Assembly (NCBI GenBank): GCA_041749255.1
Contig: JBGTBR010000076.1
Span: 1-64,000 of the forward strand
Source of the DNA: JABDLO01 sp041749255
GTDB taxonomy: Bacteria > Bacteroidota > Bacteroidia > Chitinophagales > Saprospiraceae
Length of the DNA: 64,000 nucleotides
Direction of reading: 5' to 3'
Part shown: positions 45,342 through 53,880 of the stretch, piece after piece
Layout: every line of letters starts with the position of its first letter
Numbering within the stretch: position 1 is the stretch's first letter
The notes under the pieces: model-generated
Databases searched by the model: none
What the model saw: only the letters and a program-made list of their open reading frames with translations
What the model was told of the DNA's origin: nothing
Translations under genes and position numbers: made by a program

Positions 45342-46586
45342 ATGTTAAGAATTTTTTACGAAAGTGCACGCTTAGCCCATCAGTCGCTGGTAGCTAACAA
45401 ATTACGAACCTTTCTTTCCTTGTTGGGAATTACTATAGGTATCTTCTGTATTATTGGAGTCAAATCAGCGGTTGATTCCTTGCAAAACAGCATTGTGACT
45501 GAATTTAAAAAGCTCGGTAGCGATGTTATTTTTGTTGATAAAAACCCATGGGATGAGGATCCGGGAATGAATGCCTGGAAGTATGCCCGCAGACCGGATC
45601 TGACTCACAGAGATTATAGGGTGGTCACAGACCGGTCAACATTAGCAGAATCGGCTGCATTTGGATTGTTTACCACAGGACGTACCATAAAATACAATAC
45701 GAATAGTGTCGGCAATGTCTTTATTATGGGGGCTACACCTGAATACGTAGAAGTGCAAAACATGAAAATTGGCATGGGGAGGTACTTTACCACTTTAGAA
45801 TCCGAATCGGGAGCGAACAGAATCATTCTGGGTTACAAATTGATGAAGGAACTTTTCGATGATGAGGATCCATTGGATAAGTATGTTACATTATTAGGGC
45901 AGAGGTTTCAGGTCATTGCCGTACTGGAGGAAGAAGGAGATAATTTACTAAGTTTTGTTAATTATGATGAGGTAGTCTGGATGGGGTATAACACATTCAG
46001 AAAGTTTATTCAGATTCAGGACAATAAATCTTTAGGTAGAATATTTGGTGTGAAAGCCAAAGCAGGCGTAGATCTCGAGGATCTTAAGGGTGAAGTCACC
46101 GGCATATTAAGAGCAGCAAGAAGACTTAAACCTGCAGAAGAAGATAATTTTTCAGTTAATGAGGTTTCTACAATCACAGGTTTATTAGACAATTTATTTG
46201 GAGTGTTAAATGGTGTTGGATTTTTGATAGGTGGCTTTTCATTGGTAGTTGGAATGTTTAGTGTGGCCAATATCATGTTTGTAACAGTAAAGGAAAGGAC
46301 TAATCTCATAGGTATCAAAAAGGCAATAGGAGCGAAGAGGTATGTGATATTACTTGAGTTTCTCATCGAAGCCATCATTCTCAGTTTATTAGGTGGCCTT
46401 TTAGGTATATTTTTTGTTTATTTAGGTGTGCTTCTCATTTCCCAGGTATCCAATTTCGACATGCAACTCACCTTTGGGAATATACTCCTGGGAATAAGTG
46501 TATCAATTGTAGTGGGTATCATTGCAGGGATGATTCCGGCTTCCATTGCCTCCAGGATGGATCCAGTTGAGGCCATCCGTGCTTAA
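45342..46586 (+). CDS. ABC transporter permease, MacB/FtsX type
   Basis: A 414-residue inner-membrane protein. One N-terminal helix (TFLSLLGITIGIFCIIGV) is followed by a periplasmic MacB-like core domain (about residues 45-270) and a C-terminal FtsX domain of three helices (about 280-410). The cytoplasmic loop VKERTNLIGIKKAIGAKRYVI and the ending MIPASIASRMDPVEAIRA are typical. Such permeases export peptides, lipoproteins or antibiotics by mechanotransmission. The ATPase and periplasmic adaptor are not adjacent, so the partner is elsewhere. Confidence 0.88.
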   Translation: MLRIFYESARLAHQSLVANKLRTFLSLLGITIGIFCIIGVKSAVDSLQNSIVTEFKKLGSDVIFVDKNPWDEDPGMNAWKYARRPDLTHRDYRVVTDRSTLAESAAFGLFTTGRTIKYNTNSVGNVFIMGATPEYVEVQNMKIGMGRYFTTLESESGANRIILGYKLMKELFDDEDPLDKYVTLLGQRFQVIAVLEEEGDNLLSFVNYDEVVWMGYNTFRKFIQIQDNKSLGRIFGVKAKAGVDLEDLKGEVTGILRAARRLKPAEEDNFSVNEVSTITGLLDNLFGVLNGVGFLIGGFSLVVGMFSVANIMFVTVKERTNLIGIKKAIGAKRYVILLEFLIEAIILSLLGGLLGIFFVYLGVLLISQVSNFDMQLTFGNILLGISVSIVVGIIAGMIPASIASRMDPVEAIRA

Positions 46587-46924
46587 TGACTCCGATATTT
46601 AACTGAATAATATATTTAATTTATAGAAACTACTCGGGTATAACCCCCAAACTTTGGGGACAAAAATCATGACAAATCAACTCATTTATAACAGAGTCTT
46701 AGTAGTTATAACTAATATTTTCGTGGTAATATAAGCGCATGTCTCACAAATTAAACAAATAAAAAAAGAGACTCTTTAGAAGTCTCTTTTTTTTTATGTC
46801 AGTACAATACTGATAAGATCATATACACTTAAGTGGAATTGATAGGTCTCCCAAGCGTCATGGTGTTAAGCGAATTATTTTCCAAGAGAAATCAACTCTG
46901 CTCGAAAAACTCCCGTGACAGGAG
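46587..46924. repeat. Spacer with a palindromic repeat and a hairpin
   Basis: No gene lies in this 338-base gap. It carries CCCCAAA-C-TTTGGGG at 46645-46659, followed by a minus-strand copy of TTTGTCATGATTTTTG at 46661-46676 that is identical to 18972-18987. Confidence 0.5.
46763..46796. terminator. Bidirectional hairpin terminator
   Basis: AAAAAGAGACT pairs with AGTCTCTTTTT around a short loop, followed by T residues on the plus strand and, in mirror image, A residues on the other side. It can end transcription from the ABC permease and possibly from rplT. Confidence 0.65.
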
Positions 46925-47269
46925 TCAATTTACTTTTTGCACTATTTCTTTGAAAGTATCTGGGTGGTTCATTGCGAGATCTGCAAGTACTTTCCTGTTA
47001 ATATTGATATCAGCTTTTTTAAGCTGATTGATAAATTTTGAGTAAGAAAGTCCATGCTCTCTTACAGCCGCATTTATCCTGACGATCCAAAGTCTACGGA
47101 ATGCGCGTTTTTTATTTTTACGGTCTCTGTAAGCGTATTGCCAGGCTTTTTCTACCGCATTTTTAGCAACCGTGTACACGTTTTTTCGAGCTCCAAAATA
47201 ACCTTTGGCGAGTTTCAGTATTTTTTTTCTCCTTTGCCTGGAGGCTACTGCATTAACTGATCTTGGCAT
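46925..47269 (-). CDS. rplT: 50S ribosomal protein L20
   Basis: L20 is a 114-residue basic protein needed for early 50S assembly: MPRSVNAVASRQRRKKILKLAKGYFGARKNVYTVAKNAV..., with the typical RLWIVRINAAVREHGLSYSKFI. It follows rpmI after 79 bases, and the two are normally co-transcribed. The usual upstream gene infC is absent here. Confidence 0.97.
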   Translation of the reverse strand: MPRSVNAVASRQRRKKILKLAKGYFGARKNVYTVAKNAVEKAWQYAYRDRKNKKRAFRRLWIVRINAAVREHGLSYSKFINQLKKADININRKVLADLAMNHPDTFKEIVQKVN

Positions 47270-47348
47270 AATATAGTGTGTTTTAGTACAGCACAGGGAT
47301 CAACATGGTGATGCTTTATTTACCTGTACTCTCGTTAAAAAATATAAT

Positions 47349-47543
47349 TTACTTCAATAAAAGTCTCTTCATTCTCTTTTCGTCCGCAGGAGAGACAAGG
47401 GCAGAACCTGTCAACCTTGTTTTTGCCTTATTTGATTTTTTTCTCATAAGGTGAGAGGTATTTGCCTGGAATCTTTTTACTTTTCCCGTACCCGTCAGAC
47501 TGAATCTCTTCTTTGCACTGGAGTGCGTCTTCATTTTAGGCAT
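47349..47543 (-). CDS. rpmI: 50S ribosomal protein L35
   Basis: L35 is a 64-residue basic protein: MPKMKTHSSAKKRFSLTGTGKVKRF..., ending with DEKRMKRLLLK. The ATG at 47543 gives the standard N-terminus; the frame has a TTG two codons upstream. A -7 element lies at 47572-47579. Confidence 0.96.
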   Translation of the reverse strand: MPKMKTHSSAKKRFSLTGTGKVKRFQANTSHLMRKKSNKAKTRLTGSALVSPADEKRMKRLLLK

Positions 47544-47571
47544 GATCAATTTCTTTATTTTTAAAAGATGG

Positions 47572-47579
47572 CAAAGATA
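47572..47579 (-). promoter_or_regulatory. -7 element (TATCTTTG) of rpmI-rplT
   Basis: TATCTTTG on the minus strand lies 28-35 bases before the rpmI ATG, so transcription would start close to the gene and leave no room for a long L20 autoregulatory leader. Confidence 0.6.
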
Positions 47580-47644
47580 CGAATAACTAATTAAAAATAA
47601 AAGAAGAATTTAAATGTTTTGATGTAAATAAATAATTTACATCC

Positions 47645-49129
47645 CTACTTTTCAAATTCATAACACCCGGCATCCGGTGTAAGTGGATCCCGACTCCTTC
47701 CTCGTATGTCAAAAGGGATATTTGTGAGGGGTGTGGCAACGTCCAGGGCTTTTGCACCTTCAGCCAGGGTATAATCGTGTTCTGACCGGGAGATGAAGAG
47801 CATATCAGCCGTGCTGGTGAAAATACAGTTTTTACATGAGCTAAGTACAATATTGTTTTCAGCATCATTATGCTTTATGACATTATTCATCATATCCACT
47901 TGAAATATAGAAACGTCTTGCCCCCGGGATATATCATCTGCAAAAAACTCTTTGTCGGCATTGCCATCGATGATGCAGTTGGTGATGGTGGCCTTAAGCG
48001 GTGACACAAATACAGCTTCCTGACATAATGGATCCGAACAGAGATAGTTTGTCAAAAGTACGGCATCTGATTGATTGTTGTAATTGGCAAACGTGCAATA
48101 GGTTAAGGAATAATGTCCGCCATAAACAAATTGAACTCCAGGACCTCCGTTATTGTAAAACAAAGAGTTATAAACATCTATATCAGCCTGGATACCCACT
48201 ACACCACTCCCGGCAGTATGGTGGATCATGGAATTTTCTATACGTACGGATGACAGTGAATCTGCCCTAATCCCGGTAATGGCATTTTTTATTTCTGCAT
48301 GCTGTATTACATGACCACGGCTTCCGGCAAAAAAGCGGATACCCGCCCATTGACCAGCCAGTAAGCTGAATTCCGTCTCTAATCTGTCTCCCTGAATAAT
48401 GACGGGTTTATCTACTGTGCCCTCGACTTTTAAAGTACCGTTCTTAAGCATGATCAGCGAACCGTCATTGTAAACCGTTTGACCATCCCTGACCACCCCA
48501 CCATGAACATAAATACGCGAACCGGCTGGAATGACCAATTCACAACTGTCGATAGCCAAAATACCGTACAGCACATAAGGTCTGGGGTCGTTCCAAATGA
48601 TGCGGTTCAGATTGCAGGAAAGCAAATTGATTTTCCCTTTTGCATCTCTCGATGGAAAATAATTGGCGTTTTGTCCCCAGGCTTCAAGGACTATCCTCTT
48701 TTCTTCAGCACCTGTGTTCACAATTATGGCTTCTTCTATGATAAAGGGACTGAAAGAGGATGGCTGATCAGGATCCACCGTCACTTCTACAAATATATAT
48801 ATACTGTCTCTTCCCTGGATTTCAACATTAGAGGCTTGGGTGGTAGGTATACCATCGACGTTCATACGGAAGATTTTTCCTTCATCACTAAGCCGAATTT
48901 CTCTTATTGAAATAGCCCGGTTTTGATGGTTATATACCTTTATGATGCGGGTCGCTGAACCAATAGAAGTGAAAACCGTATCGAACCTCAACGTATCGGA
49001 AGAAAATGATATATCCAGATCACTCCCGGTATACACTGCATCCTTTTGGCAAGAAAAGAAAAATAATAGTAATATGAATACAGAGAGGAGTAAAGGTATT
49101 TTATTGGGTAGATTTGAAATGTATGTCAT
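47645..49129 (-). CDS. Lipoprotein with right-handed beta-helix
   Basis: A 494-residue lipoprotein (lipobox LLLFFFSC, Cys27 from the first Met). Residues about 35-150 form an Ig-like module (FDTVFTSIGSATRIIKVYNHQNRAISI). A parallel beta-helix follows (about 190-420), recognisable by repeating short strands such as HVIQHAEIKNAITGI, VRIENSMIHHTAGSG and IDVYNSLFYNNGGPG. The C-terminus has DIRGRSRDPLTPDAGCYE, common in Bacteroidota beta-helix proteins. Catalytic residues of a pectate lyase are not recognisable, so it may be a binding rather than a cleaving protein. It is probably anchored at the cell surface. Confidence 0.82.
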   Translation of the reverse strand: MTYISNLPNKIPLLLSVFILLLFFFSCQKDAVYTGSDLDISFSSDTLRFDTVFTSIGSATRIIKVYNHQNRAISIREIRLSDEGKIFRMNVDGIPTTQASNVEIQGRDSIYIFVEVTVDPDQPSSFSPFIIEEAIIVNTGAEEKRIVLEAWGQNANYFPSRDAKGKINLLSCNLNRIIWNDPRPYVLYGILAIDSCELVIPAGSRIYVHGGVVRDGQTVYNDGSLIMLKNGTLKVEGTVDKPVIIQGDRLETEFSLLAGQWAGIRFFAGSRGHVIQHAEIKNAITGIRADSLSSVRIENSMIHHTAGSGVVGIQADIDVYNSLFYNNGGPGVQFVYGGHYSLTYCTFANYNNQSDAVLLTNYLCSDPLCQEAVFVSPLKATITNCIIDGNADKEFFADDISRGQDVSIFQVDMMNNVIKHNDAENNIVLSSCKNCIFTSTADMLFISRSEHDYTLAEGAKALDVATPLTNIPFDIRGRSRDPLTPDAGCYEFEK

Positions 49130-49174
49130 GAGTTGTTAGGTGCGTACAGATAACTATGTAACGATTTTGAGATG

Positions 49175-49182
49175 CAAAAGTA
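49175..49182 (-). promoter_or_regulatory. -7 element (TACTTTTG) of the beta-helix lipoprotein gene
   Basis: TACTTTTG on the minus strand lies about 46 bases before the ATG at 49129. Confidence 0.5.
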
Positions 49183-49313
49183 TACAATGACATTTATCCT
49201 AAAAATAGTGTAACGATGATAAACTTAAAGTTTAAAAGGATCTTTTATAGTATAATGAAAATGATTCACCTGCCCTTTTTACAATAAATGATTTAGCAGA
49301 AGCCGGATTATTC

Positions 49314-49321
49314 TAATTTTG
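49314..49321 (+). promoter_or_regulatory. -7 element (TAATTTTG) of the glycosyltransferase operon
   Basis: TAATTTTG lies 19 bases before the ATG at 49340 and is the only promoter-like site seen for the three-gene operon. Confidence 0.5.
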
Positions 49322-49339
49322 CCTGCGTAAAAATAATTC

Positions 49340-50038
49340 ATGATTTCGAGGTATCCTATTATTGATGTTATTATTCCTGCCTTTAATGAAGAGTTATCCA
49401 TTGCACACGTCATAAATGATATTCCTTCTAACCTGGTAAGGGAAATTATTGTCAGTGATAACAATAGTAATGACCGTACGTCAGAAGTAGCTGTTAATGC
49501 AGGTGCTACCGTGGTATTTCAACCCAGGCAGGGTTATGGTAATGCGTGTCTGAAGGCCATTGAATATGTGAGTCACAAGGAGAATCCGCCGGACATTATT
49601 GTGTTTATTGACGGGGATTATTCAGACTATCCTGAAGAGATCCCATATCTGATACAGCCAATTATTGAGGATGATATGGATCTGGTAATTGGTTCCAGAG
49701 CATTGGGACAAATTGAAAAAGGGGCGATGCAACCTCAGCAAATTTTTGGAAATTGGCTGGCCACTACACTTATACGCCTGATTTATGGTTATCATTTTAC
49801 AGACCTGGGACCATTCAGAGCTGTCAAATTTGTATCCTTATTAGCTATGAATATGCAAGACAAAAACTACGGATGGACGGTAGAAATGCAGGTGAGAGCT
49901 GCGAAAATGAAGCTGAAGACAACTGAAGTTGCAGTACAATATAAAAAAAGAATTGGCAAGTCTAAGGTCTCAGGAACGGTAAAAGGGACTCTGCTTGCAG
50001 GACATAAAATTTTATGGACTATCTTTAAACTGATTTAA
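49340..50038 (+). CDS. Family 2 glycosyltransferase, polyprenyl-phosphate sugar synthase-like
   Basis: This 232-residue GT-A enzyme has IDVIIPAFNEELSIAHVINDIP at the N-terminus, VSDNNSNDRT, FIDGDYSDYPEEI (DxD-type metal site) and the LVIGSRALG segment. It resembles dolichyl/undecaprenyl-phosphate mannose or glucose synthases, which load a sugar onto a lipid carrier, but it lacks membrane helices at the C-terminus. It is the first of three genes packed head to tail, and it may supply the lipid-linked sugar used by the membrane enzyme encoded third. Confidence 0.82.
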   Translation: MISRYPIIDVIIPAFNEELSIAHVINDIPSNLVREIIVSDNNSNDRTSEVAVNAGATVVFQPRQGYGNACLKAIEYVSHKENPPDIIVFIDGDYSDYPEEIPYLIQPIIEDDMDLVIGSRALGQIEKGAMQPQQIFGNWLATTLIRLIYGYHFTDLGPFRAVKFVSLLAMNMQDKNYGWTVEMQVRAAKMKLKTTEVAVQYKKRIGKSKVSGTVKGTLLAGHKILWTIFKLI

Positions 50039-50040
50039 AC

Positions 50041-51543
50041 ATGATGATGATAGCAGGATGTATTTTGTTTTGGATTTACATAATAGCTCTTTCCGTTATA
50101 ACGGTGTATTGTCTGACCCAATTTCATCTTTTATTACAATATAGAAAATATAAATCATTGGTTTCTCCACTTGTGGAAAATCAAAGGGGAGCAGCACATG
50201 ATAATCCTTCATTGCCCACCATCACCATTCAGTTACCCATTTATAATGAGAGGTATGTGGTAGGCCGGTTGATCGATAATATCATGGAAATGGATTATCC
50301 CCGCGAATTATTGGATGTTCAGGTCATTGATGATTCTGATGATGTAACCAGGGAATTGGCCGCTGAAAAAATAAAAAGTTACAAAAGCAAAGGGTATCAG
50401 ATTGAACACGTTATACGGAAAAACCGCAGTGGTTATAAGGCCGGGGCATTAAGGGATTCCCTGCCTATGGCCAAAGGGGACCTGATCGCTATTTTTGATG
50501 CCGATTTTTTGCCGAACAGCGATTTTCTCTGCAAGGTCATTTCTTATTTTGATGATCCCAAAGTGGGGGTGGTACAGACTCGTTGGGAACATCTAAATGA
50601 ATCCTACTCATTGTTGACCCGGTTACAGGCTTATCAGCTTAATGTTCATTTTACAGTGGAACAAAAAGGTCGGGATCACTCTGATTACTTACTCCAATTC
50701 AATGGTACAGCCGGGATATGGCGAAAGAGTGCTATCGAAGATGCCGGAGGTTGGGAAGCCGACACCCTTACGGAAGATCTTGATTTGAGCTATAGGGCAC
50801 AACTTAAAGGATGGAAAATCGTATTTCGTGAAGATATAGCCTCTCCAGCGGAATTACCCGCTGAAATGAATGGCTTGAAATCCCAACAATTTCGTTGGAT
50901 GAAAGGAGGTGCAGAAACGGCAAAGAAAATGCTGCCCGAAGTTTGGAAATCACAGATCGGATCAGTAAGGAAATTTCATGCTACAGTACATCTTCTTGCC
51001 AGTACGGTATATTTATTTGTTTTTCTGTTGGGTATTTTGAGTGTACCCATTTTACTGTTACTTAAACCCACGGAAGAAGTTACAACACTTTTATCTTTTT
51101 TTGCCGTTTCACTATTTTGTATCACTATCGTATACATTTACGCCAATGTAGATTTAGCGGACAAAAAGCGACCACTACTATTTACTATTATAAAAATGGC
51201 AGTAATTTTTCCTATATTCCTTTCTTTGTCAATGGGATTATCACTACACAATTCGGTAGCGGTATTGATGGGATATTTTGGAAAAAGGACTGCTTTCGTC
51301 AGAACGCCCAAGTTTAATATTCAGACACTTAAAGATACTTTTGTCAGTAAAGGAGATTACTTGTACAGGTCAGTTTCTGTCGTGACAATGTTTGAAGGTT
51401 TCCTGGCCTTTTATTTTGCCCTGGCTATTTACCTGGGTTTTGTCATGGATAATTATTTATTTACCATTTTGCACATACTTTTATTTGCAGGGTATAGCAC
51501 TGTTTTTTACTATTCTGTCAGACATATCCCACCTGTAAAGTGA
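50041..51543 (+). CDS. Membrane-bound family 2 glycosyltransferase, cellulose-synthase-like
   Basis: A 500-residue inner-membrane enzyme. One N-terminal helix is followed by a GT2 catalytic domain with ITIQLPIYNERYVVGRLID, VIDDSDDVT, AIFDADFLPNSDF (D-x-D), TLTEDLDLSYRAQLKGW (catalytic-base Asp region) and QQFRW (the QxxRW motif of processive enzymes). About four to five helices lie at the C-terminus. It resembles plant CslA/CslC-type mannan or glucan synthases. The gene begins two bases after the first glycosyltransferase and overlaps the third by four. The polymer it makes is unknown. Confidence 0.85.
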   Translation: MMMIAGCILFWIYIIALSVITVYCLTQFHLLLQYRKYKSLVSPLVENQRGAAHDNPSLPTITIQLPIYNERYVVGRLIDNIMEMDYPRELLDVQVIDDSDDVTRELAAEKIKSYKSKGYQIEHVIRKNRSGYKAGALRDSLPMAKGDLIAIFDADFLPNSDFLCKVISYFDDPKVGVVQTRWEHLNESYSLLTRLQAYQLNVHFTVEQKGRDHSDYLLQFNGTAGIWRKSAIEDAGGWEADTLTEDLDLSYRAQLKGWKIVFREDIASPAELPAEMNGLKSQQFRWMKGGAETAKKMLPEVWKSQIGSVRKFHATVHLLASTVYLFVFLLGILSVPILLLLKPTEEVTTLLSFFAVSLFCITIVYIYANVDLADKKRPLLFTIIKMAVIFPIFLSLSMGLSLHNSVAVLMGYFGKRTAFVRTPKFNIQTLKDTFVSKGDYLYRSVSVVTMFEGFLAFYFALAIYLGFVMDNYLFTILHILLFAGYSTVFYYSVRHIPPVK

Positions 51544-52838
51544 AAAAGCTAATATGGGCAACATTGTTTATAGTCCTTACAGGACTTTTGGGAAAATGGC
51601 CGTCACAAAGTGACTTTGCCATTATTCTTTTGCTATTTACCTCATTATTTGTAGTGTATGCTTTGCTCATATCTTCATGGAAGTGTAGTGATAAAGTAAT
51701 CGGTTGGGTAGCTACTGGTTTAGCAGCCAGACTCATTCTTATATTTTGCTTTCCACAGCTTTCGGATGATATTTACCGGTTTTACTGGGATGCAATGTTG
51801 ACGGATCAGGGAATTAGTCCATACCGGTTTTTGCCTGCAGAGATTTCACATGCAACGGTGGCCAATCACCGGGAAGTATTTGAAATGCTCAATTCCAAAG
51901 AGTATTATTCAGTGTATCCGCCTTTCAATCAATTGTTGTTTTGGATCAGTCTGAAAGCAGGAGTTTCTTTATATGGATTTAGTATAGTATTAAAGGTATT
52001 GTATCTGGCATTTGAAGTAATCGGAGTCATATATATGCTAAAAACCCTGAAGGCACTGGGTAAATCCATGTGGTGGGGTGCCTTGTACTGGTTAAACCCA
52101 CTCGTCATCATGGAAGGAATGGGTAATTTGCATATAGAGTGTGCAATGGTAGGTTTACTTTCAGTAAGTGTATATTACTATCATAAAAATCAGCTGCATT
52201 TCAAGACAGCTCTACACTACGCTGCATCAGTGGCACTTAAGATCACCCCGCTTATGTTATCGCCTTTTTTGTTTTTTCATCAGGATAGAGGTAGTAGACA
52301 AGCTTTTACTTTAAAAGTTCTGATTTTAGTACTGTTTCTTTTTTTACCCCTTTTCATTCTTATGGACATACCTTCATTTTTACAGAGTTTGGAATTGTAT
52401 TTCAGAAAATTTGAATTTAATGCCGGTATATATTACATACTTCGCTGGGTCGGGTTTCAAATTTCAGGCTACAATCTTATAGCCTATATTGGACCGGCTC
52501 TTATTTTGTGTTTTACAGTAGTGGTATTGTGGATGTCTTTATCTGTAAAATCAAGAGACACAATTACATTGATTCAACTTTGGTTGGTAACCTGGACCGC
52601 ATATCTTTTATTATCAACTACCGTACACCCCTGGTATATAATACCTATACTATTTTTAGGTAGTTTTTCCGGGTTTTTATATCCGGTAGTCTGGTCTTAC
52701 CTCATCACTTTAACATATATCAATTACAGCTATAATCAGTATTGTGAAAATCTGTGGGTTGTGGCTATTGAATATCTTCTGGTAGGAATTTTTATCGGGG
52801 TTGAATATTTTTATTATAGAAAGAACACGTTGGCATAA
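51540..52838 (+). CDS. Polytopic membrane glycosyltransferase (GT-C type, mannosyltransferase-like)
   Basis: A 432-residue protein with about eleven membrane helices and an early periplasmic loop containing LSDDIYRFYWDAMLTDQGISPYRF. The paired acidic residues near the first loop are the usual GT-C active-site feature, as in DUF2029/PIG-M-like mannosyltransferases that use lipid-phosphate sugars. The GTG start lies in a GTGA overlap with the previous stop, so translation is coupled. Probable role: adding a sugar on the outer face of the inner membrane. Confidence 0.72.
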   Translation: MKKLIWATLFIVLTGLLGKWPSQSDFAIILLLFTSLFVVYALLISSWKCSDKVIGWVATGLAARLILIFCFPQLSDDIYRFYWDAMLTDQGISPYRFLPAEISHATVANHREVFEMLNSKEYYSVYPPFNQLLFWISLKAGVSLYGFSIVLKVLYLAFEVIGVIYMLKTLKALGKSMWWGALYWLNPLVIMEGMGNLHIECAMVGLLSVSVYYYHKNQLHFKTALHYAASVALKITPLMLSPFLFFHQDRGSRQAFTLKVLILVLFLFLPLFILMDIPSFLQSLELYFRKFEFNAGIYYILRWVGFQISGYNLIAYIGPALILCFTVVVLWMSLSVKSRDTITLIQLWLVTWTAYLLLSTTVHPWYIIPILFLGSFSGFLYPVVWSYLITLTYINYSYNQYCENLWVVAIEYLLVGIFIGVEYFYYRKNTLA

Positions 52839-52919
52839 CACATTTTCAAATCGAAACCACTGAAACCAATAAAATGCAAAGACATTTTTATGATAAAGTG
52901 CATTTGGAAGAAGATTAAT

Positions 52920-52955
52920 AAAAAACCCCCTTCAAATCAGTATTGAAGGGGGCTA
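52920..52955 (-). terminator. Rho-independent terminator of the gld operon
   Basis: On the minus strand GCCCCCTTCAA pairs with TTGAAGGGGG and is followed by TTTTTTATT. It lies 22 bases after the gldN stop. Confidence 0.85.
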
Positions 52956-52976
52956 TTATTATATCGATAATCTCTT

Positions 52977-53870
52977 TTAATAGGACCAGAGATCGTGTTC
53001 AAAATTAAATAACTCCTGTTTAATCCTGTCTGATTGGAGCAAAACATCCATACCAGGATTTGCTGATTTTTCAAACATGATATCGAGGGTAACATCATTG
53101 ACATTGGATGCTTTAAAAATATAACTCGAATAAAACCTGGCCTCCATCAGGTCTGACCACGTCATTGGGGCAGCATCGTTAAATTCATTAAAGACCCTGT
53201 GTTTTGACAGGTGTTCTCTCACTTCAGGATAATACACCCAAAACAAAGGCAGAGAGTATTTGATTTCACCGGTTAGTTCGTCGTATTCATCTTTAATAGG
53301 AGAAATACCGATGGTTCTCACTTTCATGGTAGATGTTTTGGTGTCAAAAAACCAAATTTCTTTAATACGGAATTTTTTAATGTCTTCCCAGTTGATTTCA
53401 CTTTTTGTCACCTGAATTTTTTCAATATATTCATCGTAGTCAAATACTGTAGTTGTATCCGTTCTGTAAATAATATTATTGAGGTCTTCTACGGTTAGGA
53501 TTTCTCTAAAACCCTCATCTCTAAATAGGGCTATATCACCATTTTCAGCTAATTCTCTCAAAATATTAAAAAACGGCTTTTGTGGATACCTGAATACCAG
53601 ATTCATTTTTTCTCTGGTGTCTATGAGTCTCCATATTCTCTTTTCCCATGCGATATCCGCTTCCCTGATGGGTTGATAGGGAAGTACCCGGTTATCCACG
53701 ATAAGGCTTTTTTTAACGATATCATCTATATACATATCTTCCATAGTCATGCTGGATTCAGTCCTGAATGTCTCCATTTCTGCATTGGAAGGTACCTGAG
53801 CTATGCCAACTGAAGTTACACCTACTACAGTAAAAAGCGAAACGAATGATCTGAAAAAAGAATGTATCAT
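52977..53870 (-). CDS. gldN: Gliding motility / T9SS protein GldN (PorN)
   Basis: GldN is the periplasmic partner of GldK in the T9SS ring. The 297-residue protein has a signal peptide, the DDIVKKSLIVDNRVLPYQPIREADIAWEKRIWR segment typical of GldN, and FRIKEIWFFDTKTSTM later. It follows gldM after ten bases and ends the operon before a terminator. Confidence 0.93.
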   Translation of the reverse strand: MIHSFFRSFVSLFTVVGVTSVGIAQVPSNAEMETFRTESSMTMEDMYIDDIVKKSLIVDNRVLPYQPIREADIAWEKRIWRLIDTREKMNLVFRYPQKPFFNILRELAENGDIALFRDEGFREILTVEDLNNIIYRTDTTTVFDYDEYIEKIQVTKSEINWEDIKKFRIKEIWFFDTKTSTMKVRTIGISPIKDEYDELTGEIKYSLPLFWVYYPEVREHLSKHRVFNEFNDAAPMTWSDLMEARFYSSYIFKASNVNDVTLDIMFEKSANPGMDVLLQSDRIKQELFNFEHDLWSY

Positions 53871-53880
53871 AGTATTTTTT

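Noticed and set aside
47544..47644. L20 leader regulating rpmI-rplT
   Set aside because: The gap is about 100 bases, the -7 element is close to the gene, and no L20-binding mimic can be recognised.
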